From assembly GCA_945622055.1 (NCBI GenBank), contig CALZBV010000053.1:1-12030 (forward strand): DNA of 12,030 nt, read 5' to 3'. This DNA is from an uncultured Clostridia bacterium (GTDB lineage Bacteria > Bacillota > Clostridia > Lachnospirales > Lachnospiraceae). The notes below the pieces were generated by a model. It did no database searches, was not told the origin of the DNA, and was given only the letters and a program-made list of their open reading frames with translations. Made by a program: the position numbers and the translations under genes. Positions 6,570 through 12,030 of this stretch are shown one piece after another (the first letter of the stretch is position 1; the number at the start of each line of letters is the position of its first letter).

Positions 6570-7506
6570 TATGATTAAGGCCTATTCGATCCGTTACAAG
6601 GAAGAGAAAAAGCTGATAGATGTCAGTGAACGTGCGGAACAGCTGAACCGTATGTTTGAAGGTCCGAATCAGGCTGCAGGTTTTATCAGTGGCTTAAATG
6701 CTATTGCACTTGAGGAAGAAAATTCGGATCCGGCAGCTCTTTTATTTCAGAATGCCGGCGAGGGTGAAGTTGCCGGAGAAGGGGGAGCTGCCGGAGAGAC
6801 TGCAGCTTCCGTTATACCGGAATTGACTGCACAGGATATTGCTGCGCTTAAGGCAGAGCTGACACAAAAGGAGCGGGAGGCAGTCCGACTTGAGGTAGAA
6901 CAGGAGTATCAGGCAGAGGCTGAGCAGATTCTTTCGCAGGCGCAGCAGCAGGCAAATCAATTGCTTGAGGATACCCGGCAGAAGGCAATGGCCGAGCAGC
7001 AGTCACTTTTTGAACAGGCAAAAAAGGACGGATATGCATCCGGAATCAATGAAATAGAACAGGAGAAGCAGCGGCTTTCCGCGGAATATGCACAAAAGGA
7101 GCAGCTTCTTGTCAGACAAATGGAACAGATGCAAAAAGACCTGGAACCGAAAGCAACAAAAGTCGTGATAGGTCTTATTTCTGCGCTTACCGGAGTACTG
7201 CTCACACAAAAAACGGGAATTGTTTCGTACCTTGTAACAAAGGCGTTAAACGAGGCAGACCGCAGCAACAGCTTTCTGATTCGTGTGTCCGGTGAGGATT
7301 ATGAGGAGATAAAGGGACAATCCCAGAGCCTTCGCGGTCTGTTTGAACGGGAGGTTACTTTGGAGGTAGTCCAGGATGCGCTTTTGAAAAAGGGCGAATG
7401 TATGATTGAAACGGATTACGGTATTTTGGACTGCAGTCTTGGCACACAGCTGGAGGGACTTTTTTCGGATCTTCGTCTGATGAGCCTTTCTGCAGGTGAG
7501 GAGTAG
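6562..7506 (+). CDS. fliH: flagellar export ATPase regulator FliH
   Basis: FliH is the peripheral stalk of the export ATPase; it holds FliI and docks it to the C ring. The TTG at 6562 (314 aa, overlapping fliG by 8 nt) is offered because of the site at 6546-6553 and the MSNMIK N-terminus. The ATG at 6571 (311 aa), 1 nt after the fliG stop and so translationally coupled, is nearly as likely. An acidic Gly/Ala-rich insertion (encoded around 6751-6810) follows the N-terminal helix. Then comes a long Gln/Glu-rich coiled coil (encoded about 6826-7140), with KKDGYASGINE echoing the family's EGYxxG motif. The C-terminal FliI-binding domain (from about 7150) includes IGLISALTGVLLTQ. Sequence conservation in FliH is low; the assignment leans on position between fliG and fliI as well as on architecture. 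Confidence 0.92.
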   Translation: MSNMIKAYSIRYKEEKKLIDVSERAEQLNRMFEGPNQAAGFISGLNAIALEEENSDPAALLFQNAGEGEVAGEGGAAGETAASVIPELTAQDIAALKAELTQKEREAVRLEVEQEYQAEAEQILSQAQQQANQLLEDTRQKAMAEQQSLFEQAKKDGYASGINEIEQEKQRLSAEYAQKEQLLVRQMEQMQKDLEPKATKVVIGLISALTGVLLTQKTGIVSYLVTKALNEADRSNSFLIRVSGEDYEEIKGQSQSLRGLFEREVTLEVVQDALLKKGECMIETDYGILDCSLGTQLEGLFSDLRLMSLSAGEE

Positions 7507-7508
7507 AA

Positions 7509-8816
7509 ATGGCATTTATTGCAGATGAGCTTTTAAAGCTCGGACAGAATTCTTATGTAAAAAAATACGGCAAGGTAGTAAAGATTGTCGGTCTTACAAT
7601 TGAATCAATCGGTCCGGATGCGAAGCTCGGAGATGTCTGCTCGATTTTATCTTCGGATAAAAAACGCTCTTTGCGCGCAGAGGTAGTCGGTTTTCGCGAT
7701 AACCGGATTTTATTAACTCCGTATGAGGAGGTATCGGGAATCGGAATCGGCGATATGGTGGAGCTTTGTTCGGAAGCGTTAAAGGTTCCGGTTGGTGAGG
7801 CACTGCTCGGCGTTGCGCTGGATGGCCTTGGGAGACCACTCGATGGAAGGGAGCTTTCGGTCACGGATTATTATGAAGTCAATGCAGCACCGCCGGACCC
7901 GATGGACCGTGTGCTGATTCGGGAAGTGCTTCCGCTTGGCGTAAAAGCCATTGACGGAATGCTGACGCTCGGAAAGGGACAGAGAATCGGTATTTTTGCA
8001 GGCTCCGGTGTTGGTAAAAGTACCCTGCTCGGTATGATTGCCAGAAATACAAAGGCAGATATCAATGTGATTGCGCTTATCGGTGAGCGGGGACGTGAGG
8101 TAAAGGAATTTATCGAGCATGACCTCGGCGAAGAAGGTATGAAACGCTCGGTGCTTGTCATTGCAACCTCGGACAAGCCGGCGTTAATTCGTAAAAAGGC
8201 GGCACAGACGGCAACTGCGATTGCGGAGTATTTCCGGGATCGTGGAAAGGATGTCCTTCTGATGCTTGATAACCTGACGCGTTTTTCAATGGCGCAGCGG
8301 GAAATCGGACTTGCAGCCGGAGAACCTCCGGTGTCCCGTGGGTATCCTCCGAGTGTCTATGCGGAGATGCCAAAGCTTTTGGAGCGTGCAGGAAACGGCG
8401 CAGTTGGTTCAATTACCGGAATTTATACGGTTCTGGTGGACGGTGATGATTTCAATGAACCGATTTCCGATACGGCGCGCGGCATCTTGGACGGTCATAT
8501 CATTTTGTCCAGAAAGCTAGGACACAAAAACCATTATCCTGCAATTGATGTGCTTCAGAGCATTTCCAGATGTATGAGCTCCGTTGCCACAAAGGAACAT
8601 AAAAAGCTTGCAAGCCGCTTAAAGAGTACGTTAGCCACGTATACGGATGCGGAGGACCTGATTAATATCGGGGCTTACAAGGCGGGCTCCAATCCTGACA
8701 TTGATGAAGCAATCAAGAAGAATTCCGCAATCAATTCTTTTTTGTGTCAGGGAACGGATGAGAAATTTACTTTTGAAGAAACCGTACAGCTTCTTTCTGA
8801 ATTGTTTGCAGAGTAG
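7509..8816 (+). CDS. fliI: flagellum-specific export ATPase FliI
   Basis: FliI is the hexameric ATPase of the flagellar type III export apparatus, related to F1 beta. It is 435 aa, close to the usual 440. The N-terminal beta-barrel spans about 1-95 and the P-loop domain follows. Walker A is AGSGVGKST (164-172), the catalytic Glu is in GERGRE (E193), Walker B ends in LLMLD (250-254), and then comes the signature GEPPVSRGYPPSVYAEMPK (271-289). SRKLGHKNHYPAIDVLQSIS (334-353) matches the family segment that holds the arginine contributing to the neighbouring site. The usual DSLTR reads DNLTR here. The C-terminal helical domain ends in the family's typical FLCQ...FEETVQLLSEL. A purine-rich site within the end of fliH (AGGTGAGGAG, 7494-7503) is 5 nt upstream; fliH stops 2 nt before the ATG. 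Confidence 0.98.
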   Translation: MAFIADELLKLGQNSYVKKYGKVVKIVGLTIESIGPDAKLGDVCSILSSDKKRSLRAEVVGFRDNRILLTPYEEVSGIGIGDMVELCSEALKVPVGEALLGVALDGLGRPLDGRELSVTDYYEVNAAPPDPMDRVLIREVLPLGVKAIDGMLTLGKGQRIGIFAGSGVGKSTLLGMIARNTKADINVIALIGERGREVKEFIEHDLGEEGMKRSVLVIATSDKPALIRKKAAQTATAIAEYFRDRGKDVLLMLDNLTRFSMAQREIGLAAGEPPVSRGYPPSVYAEMPKLLERAGNGAVGSITGIYTVLVDGDDFNEPISDTARGILDGHIILSRKLGHKNHYPAIDVLQSISRCMSSVATKEHKKLASRLKSTLATYTDAEDLINIGAYKAGSNPDIDEAIKKNSAINSFLCQGTDEKFTFEETVQLLSELFAE

Positions 8817-8847
8817 GCGGATTACCTAACGAAGGGATGTGGCACAG

Positions 8848-9303
8848 ATGCAGAAGTTTCGGTATTCCATGCAGAGCCTTCTTGTGATCAAACAAAAAAT
8901 GGAGGACCAGGCGAAGGCTGCCTATGGTGCCGCAAAGGTTCGTCTGACACAGGAGGAGGAAAAGCTTGAAGAGCTGAAACAAAAAAGAGAACGGTATATT
9001 GGCGAGAAAACAGCGGTTTTGTCAAGACGTCTCGATGTACCGCTTCTGAATCAGCTTCAGAATGCAATCGAAACAACGGAGCAACAGATAGAGCGTCAAA
9101 AAACGAATGTCGCACGTGCAGAGGCCGCAGTCCGTGCAGCACAGGAACGGCTGGTCGATGCCATGATGGAACGTAAAACGCAGGAGAAGCTTCGTGAAAA
9201 TGCATTGGAGCGGTATATGCAGGAGATGAATGCAGAGGAACAGAAGGAAATCGATGAACGTACCGGTTTTCAGTACAAAACAGGTGACACGGAGGAAGCA
9301 TAA
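8848..9303 (+). CDS. fliJ: flagellar export chaperone / ATPase stalk FliJ
   Basis: FliJ is the antiparallel coiled-coil stalk in the FliI hexamer and links the ATPase to the export gate. It is 151 aa from the ATG at 8848 (family about 147). The protein is almost wholly helical and charged, starting MQKFRYSMQSLLVIKQKMED, the expected FliJ opening, and continuing through Gln/Glu/Lys heptads to the end. The in-frame GTG at 8839 is only 2 nt from GAAGGG (8831-8836) and adds nothing family-like, so the ATG is preferred. The stop overlaps the next start by one base (TAATG at 9301-9305), which implies translational coupling with the MotE-like gene. Confidence 0.93.
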   Translation: MQKFRYSMQSLLVIKQKMEDQAKAAYGAAKVRLTQEEEKLEELKQKRERYIGEKTAVLSRRLDVPLLNQLQNAIETTEQQIERQKTNVARAEAAVRAAQERLVDAMMERKTQEKLRENALERYMQEMNAEEQKEIDERTGFQYKTGDTEEA

Positions 9304-10088
9304 TGGCAAAAAGAGATAGAAATGCCGAGAATGGCGAACAGAACGAGAAAAAAGGCGGTGGAATACTGGCGCTTCTTATTGTTCTGCTGATTGTTATAAT
9401 CTGGGTAGCAATTTTTGCACTGCTTGTAAATCTGGATGTCGGTGGTCTTGGAACGACGCTCCGCCCAATGCTTAAGGATATTCCGGTCGTGAATAAGATT
9501 TTGCCGAAGGTCAGTGATGAGCAGAAGGCATACGAAAATGATTTAGCATATAAAGATATTGTTGAAGCGAATCAACGTATTAAGGAATTGGAGCTTTTGG
9601 TCGATAAACTAAATATAGAAATTGAGGATAAGGAGGATGAGGTGGTGGCCCTGACGGCGCAGGTAAACCGCCTGAAGGAAATCGAGAAGCAGATGGCTGA
9701 ATTTGAGGACCGTGTGTTCCAGTTTGATAAACAGGTCGTATTTGCTGAGAATGCCCCTTCCCTTGACGAATACATCAAGTGGTATCAGGGAATTTCGCCG
9801 GAAAATGCGGAACGGATTTATGAAACAGTGATTCAGAAGGATGCTTATAATGCAACGATTCGGGAAAAAGCAGCCTACTATGAAAAGATGAAGGCAGCTT
9901 CCGCTGCGGCCGTATTTGAGAATATGACGGCAGATCTGGAGTATGTCTGTAAGCTGCTTTATTGCATGAAGCCGCAGTCCGTATCCGAAATTCTATCTAA
10001 AATGGACCCGTTGTTTGCAGCTAAGCTGACGCGAAAGATGAAGGAAATCGACGAGGCAAAGTTCGACAAATGGGTTACTGAGTATTAG
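9303..10088 (+). CDS. MotE/YlxF-like flagellar membrane protein with MgtE-N-type domain
   Basis: A 261-aa protein in the position of Bacillus ylxF, between fliJ and fliK. A charged cytoplasmic N-terminus (1-18) leads to one transmembrane helix (about 21-43, ILALLIVLLIVIIWVAIFAL). After a Pro-containing linker comes a coiled coil at about 84-146 and then a helical C-terminal domain (about 155-250). That domain contains two MgtE-N-like repeats, around YIKWYQGISPENAERIYETV and MKPQSVSEILSKMDPLFAAK, the second close to the MotE/MgtE repeat pattern. MotE of Sinorhizobium is known as a chaperone for the motor protein MotC; the role in Gram-positive flagella is not established. From position I infer a part in basal-body or export-apparatus assembly, with the coiled coil and C-terminal domain outside the membrane. 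The start codon overlaps the fliJ stop. Confidence 0.8.
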   Translation: MAKRDRNAENGEQNEKKGGGILALLIVLLIVIIWVAIFALLVNLDVGGLGTTLRPMLKDIPVVNKILPKVSDEQKAYENDLAYKDIVEANQRIKELELLVDKLNIEIEDKEDEVVALTAQVNRLKEIEKQMAEFEDRVFQFDKQVVFAENAPSLDEYIKWYQGISPENAERIYETVIQKDAYNATIREKAAYYEKMKAASAAAVFENMTADLEYVCKLLYCMKPQSVSEILSKMDPLFAAKLTRKMKEIDEAKFDKWVTEY

Positions 10089-10111
10089 TGAAATTCCACA
10101 GAGGAATTTCA
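10089..10111 (+). other. hairpin 1 in the gap before fliK
   Basis: TGAAATTCC (10089-10097) and GGAATTTCA (10103-10111) form a perfect 9-bp stem with a 5-nt loop (ACAGA), starting on the base right after the preceding stop codon. There is no T-run behind it, so it is not a standard intrinsic terminator. Confidence 0.7.
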
Positions 10112-10113
10112 GG

Positions 10114-10136
10114 GGGAAACGCTACCTGCGTTTCTC
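10114..10136 (+). other. hairpin 2 in the gap before fliK
   Basis: GGGAAACGC (10114-10122) pairs with GCGTTTCTC (10128-10136) over 9 bp, 7 of them a perfect core plus one G-U and one G-C, with a 5-nt loop (TACCT). It lies 2 nt after hairpin 1 and 15 nt before the fliK ribosome-binding site. Again no T-run follows. Confidence 0.65.
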
Positions 10137-10151
10137 ACAGAACTACGGGAG

Positions 10152-10159
10152 AAAGGAGG
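10152..10159 (+). promoter_or_regulatory. strong ribosome-binding site of fliK
   Basis: AAAGGAGG is a near-perfect Shine-Dalgarno sequence. It is 7 nt from the ATG at 10167 and 4 nt from an in-frame GTG at 10164, so the ATG is preferred. Confidence 0.75.
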
Positions 10160-10166
10160 AGATGTG

Positions 10167-11504
10167 ATGACAGCACCGGGAATAATGAGTAATGCTGCTT
10201 TGTCAGGAAGCCCTGTAAACGGAAAATCTTTTATGAATCCGGCAAAGGGTGGTTCGGAAGGCTCTTTTGAGAAGATTATGGAATCAACTCAGAAAGGTTC
10301 TTTTGGGGAGCTGACAAGGAGGGGCACCGGGCCAAAGAAGACCATGGAGGTTTCCGAAGCTTCTAAAAGTCAGGCGAAAAGCATGTTGGCCGGCAAAGGC
10401 AAGGCTACGGAAGAAACAAAACCAAAGGATGCTTCAGAGGATTTAACAGAAAGAGCGGAAGCAGTTTCAACGTTGATTGTCCAAATTCGTGAAATAGTCT
10501 GTGAAAACCTCGGTATATCTGAGGAAGAGCTTTCGAATGCAATGGACGCAATGGGACTTACGGATGCGGAGCTTTTGGACCGTAATCGTCTGCAGGAATT
10601 ATTTCTTTCTGTAAATCAGGTGGAAGAGCCTACCGAGTTTTTGACGAATGAGGCGCTGTTTGACGACTTCGCTGGAATGATGCAGGCTGTGGAGCAGACA
10701 ATTCGTGAGATGGAGCTGACACCGGAGAGTGTCCGGGAGGTTTTGCAAAACATAGCTTTGTCTGAGCCGGAGGAAGCCTTTGTTGTAAAAGGCAATCTGG
10801 AGCATCCGGACAGTACGGACATGGAATCCGATACGAAAGAGGAATCAGCAGAAGGATCGTCAATGTTACTTTCCAAGGAAACAGGTCAGACAGAAAACAG
10901 TGTAAAGGCAGAACCGAAAGAATCCAAAGACGAAGGTCACATGGCGAAGGCAAAGGGGGATGAGAACCGGAAGGAAATATCTACCGAAACCGATGGTACC
11001 TTAAAGGAGAACTTTGTGGAGGCAATGACCCGGACGAGTGCACAGGGCTCTGAGGAAGCAATTGCAGCAGCACAGCAGGTTCGCGAAATTGCCAATCAGG
11101 TTATTGAGCAGATTCGAATCGTGATTCGTCCGGAACAGACAAGCATGGAATTTATGCTAAATCCTGAACAGCTTGGAAGGGTTCAGCTTACCGTCACACA
11201 AAAGGAAGGAAAGCTGACCGCGCAGTTTATGACACAGACACAGACTGCAAAGGAAGCACTTATGAGTCAGATGGAGGTTTTGAAGGAATCACTTCAGAAT
11301 CAGGGACTTCGCATTGAGGCAATTGAGGTTTATGTATCGGATTTTGGCTTTGAACGGGACCGTGATGCAAATCAAGGCAACGGAAGCTCACCGGATCGTA
11401 GAAGACGCCGGGATGGACTTCGTTCGGAGGGCACAGAGGATGAAGCACCAAAGATGGAAGATTATTTGAATGCGACCGACAGTAACGTAGATTACTCGGC
11501 GTAG
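10167..11504 (+). CDS. fliK: flagellar hook-length control protein FliK
   Basis: FliK is secreted during hook growth, measures hook length and switches the export gate from rod/hook to filament substrates. It is 445 aa from the ATG at 10167. The N-terminal 90 residues are Ser/Gly/Lys-rich and look disordered. A helical acidic segment follows (about 95-200, with LGISEEELSNAMDAMGLTDA near 115-134), then a low-complexity Glu/Lys/Ser linker (about 200-290). The C-terminal Flg_hook domain spans about 310-395 and carries MLNPEQLGRVQLTVTQKEGK, matching the family's LxPxxLGxVxV core, and ends in EAIEVYVSDFGF. A charged tail of about 50 residues, rich in Arg, Asp and Glu, closes the protein. The ruler part is poorly conserved as usual for FliK; the C-terminal domain and position support the call. 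Confidence 0.93.
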   Translation: MTAPGIMSNAALSGSPVNGKSFMNPAKGGSEGSFEKIMESTQKGSFGELTRRGTGPKKTMEVSEASKSQAKSMLAGKGKATEETKPKDASEDLTERAEAVSTLIVQIREIVCENLGISEEELSNAMDAMGLTDAELLDRNRLQELFLSVNQVEEPTEFLTNEALFDDFAGMMQAVEQTIREMELTPESVREVLQNIALSEPEEAFVVKGNLEHPDSTDMESDTKEESAEGSSMLLSKETGQTENSVKAEPKESKDEGHMAKAKGDENRKEISTETDGTLKENFVEAMTRTSAQGSEEAIAAAQQVREIANQVIEQIRIVIRPEQTSMEFMLNPEQLGRVQLTVTQKEGKLTAQFMTQTQTAKEALMSQMEVLKESLQNQGLRIEAIEVYVSDFGFERDRDANQGNGSSPDRRRRRDGLRSEGTEDEAPKMEDYLNATDSNVDYSA

Positions 11505-11517
11505 AAAGGAGCCGGAC

Positions 11518-12030
11518 ATGCCGTTAATTCAACCGGTTAAAAACGGAGTAATGGAAGAAAAGAAGGCGATTGAGAATACCTCAAAGGATACCACGGGAAC
11601 CTCAGAGCTTGGAAAAGATGCATTTTTACAGCTTTTAGTAGCTCAGATGAAGTATCAGGACCCGTTGAATCCGACCTCGGATACAGAGTATATCGCACAG
11701 CTTGCACAGTTTTCCCAGCTTGAGCAGCTGCAGAATATGGCTGCAACGAATGAGAATACGCAGATGCTTTCGATGGTTGGTTCGGAGGTAGAGGTTTCCT
11801 TCGAAAAGGACGATGGAACGATTCTTTACAAAGAAGGAGTCGTATCCGGCGTAACCGTAAGCGGAGGAAAGGCATATCTCAATGTCGATGGTGGTTTGTA
11901 CGATTCCGAGCATCTGGTACAGGTATATGAAAAGGGCTACCTGTTAGAGAAGAAAATGCCAAAGGTATCCTCTCAGAACTATGCATACGATGGTGAGAAT
12001 CCGAAGGGCTGTAAGTTTACTGTGGATTTT
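11518..12030 (+). CDS. flgD: flagellar hook-capping protein FlgD, 5' part; 3' end outside window
   Basis: FlgD forms the cap on which hook subunits (FlgE) polymerise and is discarded at hook completion. The frame is open from the ATG at 11518 to the window edge (171 codons). Residues 30-75 carry the FlgD hallmark: LGKDAFLQLLVAQMKYQDPL followed by NP and then YIAQLAQFSQLEQLQNM. The MVGSEVEV segment then begins the Tudor-like/Ig-like scaffolding domain, which is partly present. AAAGGAG (11505-11511) starts on the base right after the fliK stop and is 6 nt from the ATG. By the usual Bacillota order, genes such as flgE probably follow beyond the edge. Confidence 0.95.
   Translation, partial: MPLIQPVKNGVMEEKKAIENTSKDTTGTSELGKDAFLQLLVAQMKYQDPLNPTSDTEYIAQLAQFSQLEQLQNMAATNENTQMLSMVGSEVEVSFEKDDGTILYKEGVVSGVTVSGGKAYLNVDGGLYDSEHLVQVYEKGYLLEKKMPKVSSQNYAYDGENPKGCKFTVDF

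Noticed and set aside
10089..10136. The paired hairpins as intrinsic terminators ending the transcript before fliK
   Set aside because: Neither stem is followed by a T-run, and no promoter hexamers are seen between them and fliK, which would then be left untranscribed.
1..12030. Mobile elements, CRISPR arrays, tRNA/rRNA genes, toxin-antitoxin or defence genes
   Set aside because: No direct repeat arrays, transposase motifs, tRNA cloverleafs or rRNA segments were seen; gene density and codon style are even from end to end.

Overview
The window is a stretch of a bacterial chromosome, almost certainly from a motile Bacillota of the Lachnospiraceae kind (Roseburia / Agathobacter / Butyrivibrio neighbourhood). 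This placement is an inference: the base composition is intermediate, the ribosome-binding sites are strong AAAGGAG types, codY lies directly next to flgB, and the flagellar gene order is the Gram-positive fla/che order. No database search was possible. Every gene is on the + strand and packing is dense.

Region 1 (1-1491) is the 3' part of topA (type IA topoisomerase). It carries the active-site tyrosine and three C-terminal zinc ribbons; the Toprim half lies off the left edge. Region 2 (1492-2469) is codY, the GTP/branched-chain-amino-acid-sensing global regulator. It has its own extended -10 promoter, a 12-bp palindrome upstream that resembles a CodY box, and a clear intrinsic terminator behind it. 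Region 3 (2470-2681) is the leader of the flagellar operon: an unexplained 110-bp stretch with an inverted repeat, then a housekeeping-type promoter and a short hairpin-containing 5' UTR.

Region 4 (2682-12030) is the front of the fla/che operon: flgB, flgC, fliE, fliF, fliG, fliH, fliI, fliJ, a MotE/YlxF-like membrane protein gene, fliK and the first 171 codons of flgD, which runs off the right edge. The products build the flagellum from the inside out: FliF (MS ring) with FliG (rotor/switch); FliH-FliI-FliJ (export ATPase complex); FliE, FlgB and FlgC (proximal rod and its adaptor); FliK (hook-length ruler and substrate switch); FlgD (hook cap). Genes are separated by 1-35 nt or overlap, except for a 78-nt gap before fliK that holds two perfect hairpins.

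The region is mostly a standard core locus and I see no clearly new system: no mobile elements, CRISPR, tRNA or rRNA. The points most worth a second look are a changed EHPQR motif in FliG (ENSQT), an apparently altered amino-acid-sensing pocket in CodY, near-identical promoter cores for codY and flgB, the paired hairpins before fliK, and the MotE-like protein.
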